From assembly GCA_036898135.1 (NCBI GenBank), contig CM072519.1, positions 68,079,340 through 68,143,339 on the forward strand: 64,000 nt of DNA, written 5' to 3'. Position numbers and translations under genes: made by a program. Below, in pieces: positions 1 through 13,800 of the stretch. The DNA is from Oncomelania hupensis. Taxonomy: Eukaryota; Mollusca; Gastropoda; Littorinimorpha; Pomatiopsidae. The notes below the pieces were generated by a model. It was not told the origin of the DNA and searched no databases. It saw nothing but the letters and a program-made list of their open reading frames with translations. Each line of letters opens with the position of its first letter. The stretch's first letter is position 1.

Positions 1-1264
1 CACCTCCATCCTAGTGGCCTACGGAAGGCGCGGTCCTTGGTAACCCGGGCGACGATTGATCCGGTATGGAGTGAGTGGATCTTTTTATCATACGGTGTGT
101 CTTGGGCAAGAAAGACCTGGCAGGGTCCAATCCTCTGCAGGCTGTTGGCCACAGCCGAAATCCACGAGCCTAGCAAAAAGGAGTATTCCCCACATAATGC
201 TAATGGTGTATTAATATTTTAAACTCGGATTTTTCCATTCATTTAGCATTTTTTTTACTCTTATTCACCACCGTTTCGTTTTATTTGTCTTGTCAGGTCA
301 GTTTGCTGTTTCATCATAGGGGAAGTATCTTAGCAGCACAATTAAAGCTATGATTATAAAAAAAGCACTCACATCGGTATCCCTACAACACAGACTAGCA
401 TGAACGTTTCATAATTTATTTTGTCATCCAAATTATTCAACAGTAATTGAAAACAATCTTGTCTTTGTACCAGTTTCTTCCTATGTAACATTGCCTAACT
501 GGATCTGTGCTCGTGCTCACTGTTTTTTCAGGTGGTGGTATGTTGCTGGGCTGTAAAGCTATGCCAGTTACGATCTTTTACCTGCCATCGATGGTGACAC
601 TGACGTTGGACCTGCACTTTTTCAGGTACAGAATGAGGAGTTACGGCGAATAATTTGATCCATCTTCATATTCCGAACAAATTCTCTCCAAATTAATAAT
701 TTCCAGCTGAACTCCTTATTGGAAGAAAACGGCAGACCAAAATTCCAATCTTCACATCACTTAGGGCAGTTACGAGAAAAACAACTTGCAGTGAACTATG
801 ACAACAAATATTTTTGGTGGGAGAAGTACTATCAAGTCTATACCTGAAAAAACAGATCGTGTTTTGTTTGAGAACTACAAGTTTAAATAAATACATCCCC
901 CTGTTCATTCTTTATCATATGTTATTATCTCCCTTCATTAATTGGCAAATCAAAGAAACTAATAATGTTTTTTTTTTAAATATGTTCACAATCCTCCACT
1001 TAGATAAATATTTCAGAAAGCAACAAATTATTAAGCTAAGAATGCTGAGCAGACCCAAAAAATGCATTTTTTGGAAAACCTACACAAATGACTTCCCTTG
1101 CCCCTTCTATTCAATGCAATTTCCAATGCTTTGTGACGGGCTCTAATTAGCAATAAATGGAGAAATGTTACTGTAATTGTCTTATGTGAGTTTTGCATCA
1201 TAGCTATGAATACCACTACTAGCATCATATGAGGGAAAATCTTCACAAATTATATTGTGTGTGT
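1..1264. other. Left edge, mostly non-coding
   Basis: No gene is recognised here. On the minus strand, positions 172 to 1 form an open frame preceded by an acceptor-like TTTTGCTAG. It could be an exon of a gene running off the left edge, but no family is recognised and no donor is in view. The rest is AT-rich with only short chance frames. Confidence 0.4.
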
Positions 1265-1266
1265 GT

Positions 1267-1309
<43 letters not shown>

Positions 1310-1320
1310 TGTGTGTGTGT

Positions 1321-1356
<36 letters not shown>
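1265..1356. repeat. (GA)n-(TG)n compound microsatellite
   Basis: About 40 bases of GA repeats run directly into about 48 bases of TG repeats with one GGG interruption. The Arg/Glu and Cys/Val frames over it are artefacts of the repeat. Confidence 0.95.
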
Positions 1357-1357
<1 letters not shown>

Positions 1358-1555
1358 GGTGAGGTGTTGGGTTTGGAGTTGGGGGATGCACAGGAGGAGG
1401 CAGGATGCGAGTAGTAGTACTGAGTAGTAGTATTGAGTAGTAGCACTAAGTAGTAGTATTCATAGCTATGATGCAGAACTCACAGAAGACAATTACAAGG
1501 CCCCAAGTCAATAAAAATATATTTATTTTTGGCAGAAACGGGTTTACTTTAAATC

Positions 1556-2890
1556 GTGCAATGTTATTACATTCCACAAGGATACAGTGGCCAATGTTAT
1601 TACATTCCACAAGGATACAGTGGCCAATGTTATTACATTCCACAATGATACAGTGGCCAATGTTATTACATTCCACAAGGAGAAAGTGGCCAATGTTATT
1701 ACATTCCACCAGGATACAGTGGCCAATGTTATTACATTCCACAATGATACAGTGGCCAATGTTATTACATTCCACAATGATACAGTGGCCAATGTTATTA
1801 CATTCCACAATGATACAGTGGCCAATGTTATTACATTCCACAATTATACAGTGGCCAATGTTATTACATTCCACAAGGATACAGTGGCCAATGTTATTAC
1901 ATTCCACAATTATACAGTGGCCAATGTTATTACATTCCACAAGGATACAGTGGCCAATGTTATTACATTCCACAAGGATACAGTGGCCAATGTTATTACA
2001 TTCCACAATGATACAGTGGCCAATGTTATTACATTCCACAAGGATACAGTGGCCAATGTTATTACATTCCACAAGGATACAGCGGCCAATGTTATTACAT
2101 TCCACAAGGAGAAAGTGGCCAATGTTATTACTTTCCACAATGATACAGTGGCCAATGTTATTACATTCCACAATGATACAGTGGCCAATGTTATTACATT
2201 CCACAAGGATACAGTGGCCAATGTTATTACATTCCACAAGGATACAGTGGCCAATGTTATTACATTCCACAAGGATACAGTGGCCAATGGTATTACATTC
2301 CACAAGGATACAGTGGCCAATGTTATTACATTCCACAAGGATACAGTGGCCAATGTTATTACATTCCACAATGATACAGTGGCCAATGTTATTACATTCC
2401 ACAAGGATACAGTGGCCAATGTTATTACATTCCACAAGGATACAGTGGCCAATGTTATTACATTTCCACAAGGATACAGTGGCCAATATTTATTACATTC
2501 CACAATGATACAGTGGCCAATGTTATTACATTCCACAATGATACAGTGGTCAATGTTATTACATTCCACAATGATAAAGTGGCCAATGTTATTACAATCC
2601 ACAATGATACAGTGGCCAATGTTATTACATTCCACAATGATACAGTGGACAATGTTATTACATTCCACAATGATACAGTGGACAATATTATTACATTCCA
2701 CAATGATACAGTGGACAATGGTATTACATTCCACAATGATACAGTGGCCAATGTTATTACATTCCACAAGGATACAGTGGCCAATGTTATTACATTCCAC
2801 AATGATACAGTGGCCAATGTTATTACATTCCACAAGGATAAAGTGGGCTTTGTTATTACATTCCACAAGGATAACGTGGGCTTTGGTCGC
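1556..2890. repeat. 33-bp minisatellite, about 40 copies
   Basis: A unit beginning ATGTTATTACATTCCAC recurs every 33 bases (for example at 1561 and 1594) for about 1.3 kb. Variants at the middle of the unit (AAGGATAC, AATGATAC, AAGGAGAA) are interspersed, and copies near the right end are more diverged. Because 33 is a multiple of three and the unit has few stops, long frames stay open on both strands. These are not genes. Confidence 0.97.
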
Positions 2891-3214
2891 TCAAACCAAT
2901 AGCTACAGTTTTAGTTTTCCATTTCTGTTCTGATAGGGAGCGATTTCCGTTGTTTAACGGTACACCAATACGGTCTACGATCTACTAGATGATATTTTTA
3001 ATTCTAGAGTGGCGGCTAGTGGTCGCTATTAATATGCACAAAATTGTGGAATTTGTTCATTAAAAACATTTAATATACTTTCGAAACAGTTGATTTCTGT
3101 TGCGCTGCAAAATTATTTTTTAAAAAAAAGTGCAATGGGTGGCAACATTCACTGTGAATGTTAAACGGATCTGTCGATGGTGCGTAGTCAAATTGGGTCC
3201 CTGTACCATATACT

Positions 3215-3702
3215 TCTATATATAGCGCCTGTTATAAAGCATTTACTTCTATATATAGCGCCTCTTACAAAGCATTTACTTCTCTATATAGCGCCTGTTA
3301 CAAAGCATTATTTTACTTCTCTATATAGCGCCTGTTACAAAGCATTCACTTCTCTATATAGCGCCTGTTACAAAGCATTCACTTCTCTATATAGCGCCTG
3401 TTATAAAGCATTTACTTCTCTATATAGCGCCTGTTACAAAGCATTCACTCTCTATATAGCGCCTGTTACAAAGCCTTTAATTCTCTATGTAGCGCCTGTT
3501 ACAAAACATTTACTTCTATATATTGCGCCTGTTACAAAGCATTCATTTCTATATAGCGCCTGTTACAAAGCATTTATTTCTCTATATAGCGCCTGTTACA
3601 AAGCCTTTAATTCTCTATGTAGCGCCTGTTACAAAACATTTACTTCTATATATTGCGCCTGTTACAAAGCATTTATTTCTATATAGCGCCTGTTACAAAG
3701 CA
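3215..3702. repeat. Second, unrelated 33-bp minisatellite, about 15 copies
   Basis: The unit contains TATATAGCGCCTGTTACAAAG followed by a CATTTACTTCTC-like spacer, with period close to 33 bases. Some copies lose 1 to 6 bases. Its sequence differs from the array at 1.5-2.9 kb, although the period is the same. Confidence 0.95.
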
Positions 3703-4630
3703 TGATCAATTGCATTGAATAGAAGGTAATTTGTGGAGGTTTTCCCTGAAATGCATTTTGGGGTCTGCTTAGCTCTTTTTGCATAATATTTTATTGCTTT
3801 CTGGAATATTTCTCTAAGTACAAGATTTTGTGGATATTTCTGTTATTTTACTTTTATTTATTTGTCAGATGTACCTTTTTATGAATAAGACCATTACATT
3901 ATGTTAAAGACTTTTTTTTTAATGGGATGTGTTTAACCTTGTAGTTAGTTCTGAAACTCAAACAAGACACGGTCTATTTTGGATATTTTTTTACAGGTGT
4001 AGACTGATATAATACTTCCCAAAATATTTAATTCTCGTAGCCTCCTATGTATATTGCTTTTATCAGTCGTAGCAGGCCTCAACTTGAAGCCAAACGTTCA
4101 ACAGGAAACTCCAAACCCGAGTTTCCGTACTCTTACTTCCAATAATCTGCCAACAAAAAGGTTGGAAAATAGTTACTTACTGTTATCTTCTCATCAATAA
4201 CCAAACTAGGGTCACCTAGAGACAACACAGAACGATTTTTGAAGCAAAATGTGCTTGAAATTCCCCTTGATGAAACCTTTAAGTCAAACATTTCTGCAAA
4301 ATGTGTAATAGTAAGTCGAAATTTTCTGCTAAATGTGCCAAATGCCCCAAGTCCAAATTTCATGCAAATATAATAGAAAATCACAAAAATGTCTGCAAAA
4401 TGGACAATAATATAATAGGTCTAAAATTGAACCCTAATGTGCAATAATAAGTCGCCAAGTTTTCTGGAAATTTACAATAATAAAACATTAAGTTTTTGTA
4501 CATGACAGAATGTGAATGTATACACTTCGGGAATAAAAAAAATACAACGCGGTCAATGGAAAAAAAAAAACACCAAACAAACATTGCAGTCCATAATAAG
4601 AAGTAAGTAAAAATGTTTGTTTTGTGGCCT
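3703..4630 (-). other. Probable 3' UTR / downstream region of the minus-strand host gene
   Basis: AT-rich sequence follows the TAG stop at 4633-4631 in the direction of transcription. Candidate AATAAA-like signals on the minus strand lie near 3850. No open frame of note is seen. The position of the 3' end is inferred. Confidence 0.35.
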
Positions 4631-4826
4631 CTACAGCTGGTAGCCGCTAATCAGTCTTGGGTCATGAGGCCTTTGGGTCAAGTTACAGGGCATAGGAAGA
4701 TAGTCCAGTGTGGTAGGGTATATAACTTTGTTGTAGGGGTTGAAAGGAGCTGCTGGTACTAAAGCTTTGGATACGGTCCCTGTCTGAGGGTAGGCTGGAG
4801 GGTGGTAATTGTTGGTCCCATAAGAT
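4631..4826 (-). CDS. Host gene exon F, terminal coding exon
   Basis: The acceptor is TGTTCTTTCAG. One base completes a Pro codon. Then 64 codons from SYGTNNYHPPAYP to ISGYQL precede a TAG stop at 4633-4631. The exon starts in the phase exon E leaves. Confidence 0.87.
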
Positions 4827-7800
4827 CTGAAAGAACAGAAAGATACATTTCCTCCAAAACACGCACAACTGAGTTTAGTTTTTATAACCCCAGATTCTCC
4901 CCCTCAATTAACCACTCTCGCCAAACCCAAATAGATGTGGGATGGTGCTAAAAAGATCCAGATCATCTCCCAGAAAGACGTTCACCAAAGAAATCCAACT
5001 ATGCGGGCATATGATGCAGGGATCTTTCCGAACACCGGATATCATCAGTATTACCATTTCTTTTTTTTGCATTGCCAGGCGGTGTTTGGTAATACAACTG
5101 CTCACCACATTATTCAAAGAAGCTTTGAATTCAGGTGGTAAAATGGAGGACGTCTGGAGCCTGATGGCCTGTATTCATTGGAAGGTTCGTAGAGGTTCAA
5201 AAACGTTCTTTCGAGATTCTCAGATCCCAAACCTAGCTTGCTGAACCTTTTTGGGGAAGGTTCGTAGAGGTTCAAAAACGTTCTTTCGAGATTCTCAGAT
5301 CCCAAACCTAGCTTGCTGAACCTTTTTTGGGAAGGTTCGTAGAGGTTCAAAAATGTTCTTTCGAGATTCTCAGATCCCGAACCTAAGTTGCTGAACCTTT
5401 TTGGGAAGGTTCGTGGAGGTTCGAAAACTTTTCCCCGAGGTTCTCAATCTCAGATCTCGAACTTAGGCTGCTGAACCTTTTTGGGAAGGTTCGTAAAAGT
5501 TCAACAACGTTTATTGGAGGTTCTCAGATCCAGAACTTATAGAAGGTTCGTCGAGTTTGAAAAACCTTTTTTCGGGATTCTCAGATCCCGAACCTAGATT
5601 GCTTAACCTTTTTGGGAAGGTTCATGAAGATTCAAAAACTTCTTTTCGAGGTTCTCGGATCCCGAACCTAGGTTCCTGAACATTTTTTGGTTCAAACGGT
5701 TCAGCAACCTAGGTTGTGGATCTTTAGAACCACGAAAAAAAGTTGTTGAACCTCCACGACTCTTCCAATGTGGACAGGCGATTAGGGTCAAATGGTAAAA
5801 ATGGTTGGGTTAGTTTCAAAGGTCCAATGGAGTAAAACTTTGGCCAAGTTCTATTGAAACATTTTTGGCACCTCAACGATTTTATCATTTGAGTTCACAG
5901 TTTATACCCTAGTTTTAAAGGCCTTTATTGTCCCATGTGACGATCATGTGGATATTTCACTGGCTTGCTTGTTCTATAAAATCATAAAATATGTAAACGT
6001 CACTTTTCGTTTGTGGCATATTTGTTTTCATATTTCTTATATTTCTTATCGCCTGCTGCTATTGTAACGCCGCAAACAATGAGATTAATTATCGATTGTT
6101 CTTCTTTTTTCTTTTTTTTTTTTGTGTTGCATGGTTGATAATAATTTCTTTTCTTCCAATGTACTCTTGGAAGAATACAATATCTTATGTCTTGGGACTT
6201 AATTAAGTTAGGTCCGCTTATATACAGCATTCAGATTGTGTCTGGACAAATTAATTTTTTGATAATAACTTCTTTTTTTCCAATGTGCTTTTGGAAGAAT
6301 ACAATATCTTATGTCTTGGGACTTCATTAGGTTAGGTCCGCTTATATACAGCATGCAGATTGTGGCTGGACAAATTAATTTTTGGCCAGCAAAATCAGTG
6401 CGTCTTTATCATCCTCATGTCTATACCCTGCGCTGTCCTTTTAGCAATCCAATTAAGCACTACGTAGGACGTGTTAGGAAACTCTGGATTGTGAATATTA
6501 GTATGATTGCATGAACTGTTGTGTTTACTTACGGGTTGAAATGGGAGTCGTAAGTAGTGGTCCAGCACGGTGGGTTCCTACCAGGGGTACGTGCGGGTTG
6601 TTCGTACAGCCTGGCCTCGTTCTGAACCCCTTTGTAGTACTTCATGGGCTTTATGCTGCAACGACACAGAGCAAAGTAACGATTCTTAGACAGCACACAC
6701 ACCAACTCAAAAGGGCTGCTCAGCGGGTTGGATCCCAAGATGCCTATGTTGCATAACGCATGGGTGCCACCTTTCCGACTATAGTCGAAAAATCAGATTT
6801 TTGCTGAAACCTACAATCGGAAATCCGATTTTTCGAAACAAAAATCGTAAAAAAAATTATATAGAAGTAAATGAAACACGATTTGTATCAGATTTGTGTA
6901 AAGATGCACAGCTGAAAGGGGCATAACCCGCGTATCCGGTTGATGACTTCCGGCCGGTCTGAGACTGAAGCGTGGATATTGTGACTTTGTGTTCCAATCA
7001 TGCCGTTTTTAGAGGAAAATACCGATACTGGAAAGAAAAAAGCGTTAGAGGTAGATAAGGGAATGAAGAATAAGTGGAGGTGGGAATGGATGTCAGATAA
7101 GTTTGATCCTGATGGCGATGAATGCCGGTTGTGGCTGAGAAAATTGTGTGAAGATAAGAATAGTCAGTAGAATACAGCTACATTGTTACCTGATGTATTT
7201 CTGCCAATGCATACAGTTGGTCAATAGTGAAATTAGTTTGGGAAAAAACCAATGCTTTTTGTTCTTGTGTATATTTGTGTGTGTTTGCTTTTCTTTCTCT
7301 CTGTCATGAACTGGCTAGTTTTAACTCTGCCTATTACTATTCAGCCTTGTGTAGTAATTGTAACAGTAGAGAGTCAGTGTATTACACAGCAGCAATTAAG
7401 ATTACACAGCAGGCCACACACGGCGAGCCAGCCACACACAGCGTAGTGAGTCAGCACTTGAGCTTTGAATCTGACCGTTTTAACCAATCAGAAGCAGGCT
7501 AAGCGGGTAGAGCAGTTCTGACTGTGTCAAAACCTACACACAGTTTTGGGTCAGTCGTGTGTGAGACGAGGAAGAAGTAACATCTAAATAGCTAGCAGAG
7601 AAATCTCTTCACTCATAGACCAGGAAGCAGGACTTTAGGATCTTAGAATTCTCTCAAGTCATCACGGGCCTGAACTTGTCAAACAGGTAAATGAACACAC
7701 TTCTGTTTCATCGTGATATATTTATATTATTGTTGAAATTATGTTTGAAGAATTTGCTATGCATAAATGTGAATTGTTAATCCGAATTTGTGTGACCATG

Positions 7801-10800
7801 TGGAAAAGCCGAACACGTGGCGAAACACGACCGGTTGCGCCGCCATGTTGTATCCCGTACGGAACCACTGTTGTTTAACTTATATGTATGTTTGCAGACC
7901 AGTGGCTGTACCACTGAATGTTTATATTATTATTAATTCTGTATGTGTATAGTTAGACACGATTGATATTTATGTATGTATAGGAATTTAGAGTTGAGAT
8001 TCCAGTGGACCCCGGAAGTAGCAGAATGTTCGTCGCTTATGTATAGAGATGTGGAGCTATCACTGAGGGCTACTTTGGCTTTCAGTGAGACGCTCTGCAC
8101 AAACCGAGTATTCAGGGTTGTGCAGAATTTCGTCTCTTATATTACAGACGAGCAGGCGAGCTATCCTGTGTGCCCCACTCCACAGAAACGACAAGTTGGT
8201 TGAGGAGCCTCTACCGCACAAGTCGGAAAGAGCTACCCGGAAAAACACCCTGTCAGACCCCACAGCGTGGCAAGGGAACCCAACTACACAACGACAAAGG
8301 TGTACCAGAAGCTACCTCACAGAAGGACTTCGCACGCACCATCTAGCAGTTAAGTGTAATCTCCGAAAGTGCACTTAAACTGATCGGAACAGGACCACAG
8401 TAGTCCAACTCTTCAGAAACTGTAAAACGGACCACAGTAGTCCAAATCTACATGAGATATAATAGCAAGTGCCCGAGGAAGATATAACAGCTGCCTAGAC
8501 TATCAGCGATCGAACTATTAGCAGTAACTGAGACTTTTTAAGTTAGATTAGTACTTAGAGAATCTTGTATAGAGTAGAAGAAATAAATGTGTGATTTTAA
8601 CTGTTATCAAGTGGCTGGACTACATATGATTCATAGCCGTGTGAAAGCTAGTGTGACAGTAATCTTTTACCATTTTTCTATCTATCTCTGTACCCCAACC
8701 TTAACACAGAACGAGCTAAACAAATAAATTTATTAAAGTAATTCATAGGGTGACTTACTAGCAGTTCCCACCGAATAAACGTGAGGGTCCATAATTCCAT
8801 TGTGCAGAGCCCATAAACCCCACGTGACACTCTCACCTCTTGTACACATTCACAAAATGTTTAAACAATCTTAACTATGCTTCTGATTGTTCATATGTGT
8901 TTCCCATTTGCATTGACTAAGTCTGGGGACTTAGGGGACTTGGGGACCAATGGTAGGCCCTGGTCTTTTTATGTAGTTTTTTTCTTGTTCTATGTGAGTG
9001 TCTTGTATGTATCAAATTAGTGGTAAATCATTCTTCAGCTTTCACGGGAGGCCTCTAAATTGGCTTTGAATATTGTAAAAATTTTCTATCGGTGGGCGTT
9101 GCCACCCTAACCCCCTACCAGGGCGTTGCGCCGGGACCCCATCGGGGCCTGGGCGGCCCCGGACCCCTGCCTTCAGATTTTGGAAAATTTCTTGGTGGCA
9201 CCCATGCATAACGTTGAGGTGGAGTTCACTGATCTGGTTTATGGCTTTGTCAAACTCAACGTTAATGTCTTCTCCTATTCATATTGTTCTTCTTCCAGTC
9301 TCTCGCCTGCCCTTTGCGGATAATACCAGTGACGTCAGGTTTCCTCAAGGCCGTTTCGCCGGACCTCTTTCTGGAAGCTTCTTTGAGGATCTAAAAGCTG
9401 CAGGCTTGCATAATGTCCCGGCCGGCACAGAGCTGCAGACGACCCGGTGCTCGAGAACTCCGCCAGCAACATGACCTCGGGCTTTGGAGTCACGGTGCGT
9501 GCTTTTATCAGGGAGACGACAGTTTGCATAAAACACAAGCAGTAATAGCTGTCTCGCCTCAAGAGATGGGGGCGAAAGACCTTTCATATCATTTCTTCAT
9601 TCCACGGAGGACAGCATCTAGTAAGGATTTTATCCAACATGTTGTCAATTAACTCCAATCCCTTCTCAATAGGCCATGCACCTCCTGCCTGTGTTTTAAG
9701 CAAACGTTTGTCTCCCTTGTTTAAACTCGCCAGAAGTCGCTTTCTAAGCAAAACCTTGTTCAAACCCACCAAGACTGCAACCATATCCTATCCTATCCTA
9801 TCCTATCCCGTAACTCGAAGGTCGTTGGGGCACCACAGATGATCGTTTAACCAGCGTACTCCATCTTTCTCTGTCCTCAGCAACCCTCATGGCTTGGCGC
9901 AGTGTCAAGCCAGACCATTCTCAAATGTTGTCCTCCCATTTCTTTTTCTGTCTCCCTCTCCTTCTGACTTTTTGTACCGTGCCTTACAGGATGGTCTTTG
10001 CAAGGCCTGTTGCTCTGCTGACGTAGCCATACCATCGGAGTTTCCGTTTCTTCACCACTGTGAGCATGTCATCGTGTTGTCCAATGGCTTGTGTGATGGT
10101 CTGTCGGACTTCGTTGTTGGTGATGTTCTAGGTATAGGAAATGCCCAGAAGTCTTCTGTAGCACATCATCTCCATGCTTCGTTGTAGATCTGCTGCGAGG
10201 GTCCATGTTTCCCAAGAGTATAATAGGAAGATGAAGATGACAAGGGAGCGCAGCAGTCTTACCCTGGAATGTAGACTGATGGTCCTGTCTTTTCAAATGG
10301 GCTTCAACATTGTCAGGGCAACAGTTGTTTGTGCGATCAAGGATATGACTTATTGTCTGATGCAATGGCTCCTAAATATTTGAATCTATGCATTGTGTTG
10401 AGGGATTGGCCTTGGACTTTGATATCCATGTTGATGCTATTGGTGTTGTAGGTCATCATTTTGGTTTTCTCTGCAATTATTTCCATTCCATAGGCTCTGG
10501 AGGTGGTGTCAAGCCTCTGTACAAAGCTGTTCAAGTTTTTGTTCCTCTCCAGCCAATCCATCAATGTCATCCGCAAAACAGAGGTTGGAGTTTGCTCTAT
10601 CCTCTATGCTGACTATGCCTTCGTGATCTGCAAGGGCATCTGACATGCTGCGATCTAGGAAGATGTTGAAGAGTGTTGGAGAAAGTAGACATCCTTGACG
10701 CGCACCGATTGTTGTTCTGAACCAGTTTCCGATGGCGCTGTTGCGGAGGCGTTTGATGACTTCAATAATTTTATGGCTGATATTGTACACTCTAATGGTT

Positions 10801-13800
10801 GCCCACAGAGCTGCATGCCAGACTCGGTCAAACGCCTTCTTGAAGTCTAAAAACACATTATATGGATGTTGCTGGTGCTGTAGGTATTTCTCGCAGATTA
10901 TTTTGAGTTTGAAAATCTGTTCAGTGGTACTTCGCCTTGCCCTGAATCCTGCTTGTTCTTCAGCTATGATTTGTTCAGCTTGGGGTTGCAACCTGTTGTG
11001 TATTATTTTTGACTGCAACTCTAGATTTTACAAATATTTGTGGCCATAAATTCTAAGTTAAGTCTCTGTCAAAAACATAGGCTCCTTCCCGTTTGTGTTG
11101 CCTACCAGCCAATTTGTTTCGCATGAAGATGCTTTACCTCCGTACTTCACTCAAGCATCTTCGAATGCTTTTGGAAATCAGGCACTTGATTTTCAAAACG
11201 CCCAGCTGATTATTTTGGTTTTTTTTTTAAATTATTATTGAGTATTTTTATAGCGCACTTATCTCGCCGTACTTGACCAGACTCTAGGCGCTGGCCTATA
11301 CAGGATCTAACTCAAACCGCCGGAGACGTTCACCCGCAGCCTTTGGGTGCATGGTCTGACGCCCGGACAACTGAGCACTATCCTGGCCAGCCAGGGATGG
11401 GGGGAGAAGGACCAAGTGCATGCTGGGTGTGTTCTTGTTACCGGCACTCACCCGTCTAGGACATAAGCGTCAGGATCTTTGAAGTCCGTTATGATGGAAT
11501 GTATGCGACACACAGACTAGACCTCGGTTTATACTCTCATCCGAAGGAGTAGGAAACGGGAGTAAAGTGTCTTTTTCAGGGACACAACACAATGGCCCGG
11601 ACAGGGCTCGAACCCGGGACCTTCAGATCCGCAAGCCAAAGCACTACCATTAGGCCACCGTGCCTCTGATACAGAGACGAGCTGAGGTCACAGCCAAAGG
11701 GCCATCTGTATCTATGGCAGAGAAGGAGAAGTAGGTCTTTCCTATTTTTTTTTAACCTTTAACCCAGGAAGATAGCTTTCAATAAGAATTAGGTCCAGGA
11801 TGGCAACATGTAACTCCAGCCCTCTCTCTCTCTCTCTCTTAGGGGAGACAATCAGTGCCTAAAGTATTTTTGTCTCCATAAATCCTCTGTCAAAGTATAC
11901 AGGTTCCTTCCCCTTTCTGTTGTCAAGCAGCCAAATTCATATAGTAATAACCACTACGAAACGTACAATTGTGGGTTGAAGTCGTTGGTTTTGGTGAGTT
12001 CCTTGATGTGGTTCTCAACCCTTTGTCTCTCCTCTGCCGTCCTCCCGTCAGCGTGGTGTCTGGGAAAAACACCAATAAAGTTGATGTCAATATGGAATTA
12101 CCTTTTGTAAAATATTAATTTTCACCACTTTCAGCTAAATAATCTCTCTTTAGAAGCAAATTTTTAATTAATGATTTGTTTACAAACAATGTAAGATTTC
12201 TCTAAATAGTATATTTTGTTCGTAAATAACGTATTATTTGCCCAAATAATATAATGTTTCTAAATAATGATTTGTTTACGTATCATATGATGCATTATTT
12301 AGCAGGATTCTCTCTAAATAAGATATTATTTAGAAGATGCAATTTTTTTTAAATTTAAGGTGTTTGAAGAAACAAGCCGTATTAGAGTGAGGTGATATGG
12401 TAGTGATAAAGAAAATTGCATTATCGTGATTTTACGATGGTTTGCGATTTGAAATGGTGTAACTGCTTTATTTGACTCTATTTTTTATATGTTCGCAACG
12501 GTATTAATTCCCCCGTTGGGGTGAAGGGTTTTCTGTATAAATAGTATCCCTCCTATCCTATCCTATCCTGTCCCGTAACCAGGAGGTCGTATGGTCACCA
12601 CAGATGATCGTTTAACCAGCATACTCCATCTTTCTCTGTCCTCAGCAGCCCTGATGGCTTCGCTCAGTGTCAAACCAGTCCATTCTCGAATGTTGTCATC
12701 CCACCTCTTTTTCGGTCTCCCTCTTCTTCTACCTCCTTGCACTGTGCCTTGCAGAATGGTCTTTGCAAGGCCTGATAATCTGGTGACGTGGCCATACCAT
12801 CGGAGTTTCCGTTTCTTCACCACTGTGAGCAGGTCATCGTGTTGTCCAATGGCTTGTGCGATGGTCTGTCGGACTTCGTCGTTGATGATGTGCTGGGTAT
12901 AGGAAGTGCCCAGAAGTCTTCTGTAGCACCTCATCTCCATGCTTTGTATTCTTCGTTGGAGATCTCCTGTGAGGGTCCATGTTTCGCAAGCATATAGGAA
13001 GATGGAGATGACAAGGAAGCGCAGCAGCCTTACCTTGGAATGTAGACTAATGGTCCTGTCTTTCCAAATTGGCTTCAACCTCGCCAGGGCAGCAGTTGTT
13101 TGTGCGATACTGGAGAGGACTTCCTGTCGGGACCCATTGTCTGATACAGTGGCTCCTAAATATTTGAAGCTATGCACTGTGTTGAGGGATTGGCCTTGGA
13201 CTTTGATGTCTGTGTTGATGCCATTGGTGTTTTTGGTCATCAGTTTGGTTTTCTCTGCAATTATTTCCATTCCATAGTCTCTAGAGGTGGTGTACAGCCT
13301 CTGTACCAGCTGTTCAAGTTCTTGGCATCAACACGGACATCAAAGTCCAAGGCCAATACCTAAACACAGTGCATAGCTTCAAATATTTAGGAGCCATTGT
13401 ATCAGACAATGGGTCCCGACAGGAAGTCCTCTCCAGGATCGCACAAACAACTGCTGCCCTGACAAGGTTGAAGCTCATTTGGGAAGACAGGACCATCAGT
13501 CTACATTCCAAAGTAAGACTGCTGCGCTCCCTTGTCATCTCCATCTTCCTATATGCTTGCGAAGCATGGACCCTCACAGGAGATCTCCAACGAAGAATAC
13601 AAAGCATGGAGATGAGGTGCTACATAAGACTTCTGGGCATTTCCTATACCCAACACATCACCAACAACGAAGTCCGACAGACCATCACACAAGCCATTGG
13701 ACAACACGATGACCTGCTCACAGTGGTGAAGAAACGGAAACTCCGATGGTATGGCCACGTCACCAGATCATCAGTCCTTGCAAAGACTATTCTGCAAGGC

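Noticed and set aside
1446..2933. Long open frames (up to 448 codons) on both strands
   Set aside because: They are by-products of a 33-bp minisatellite whose unit length is a multiple of three. Overlapping frames on both strands are open at once.
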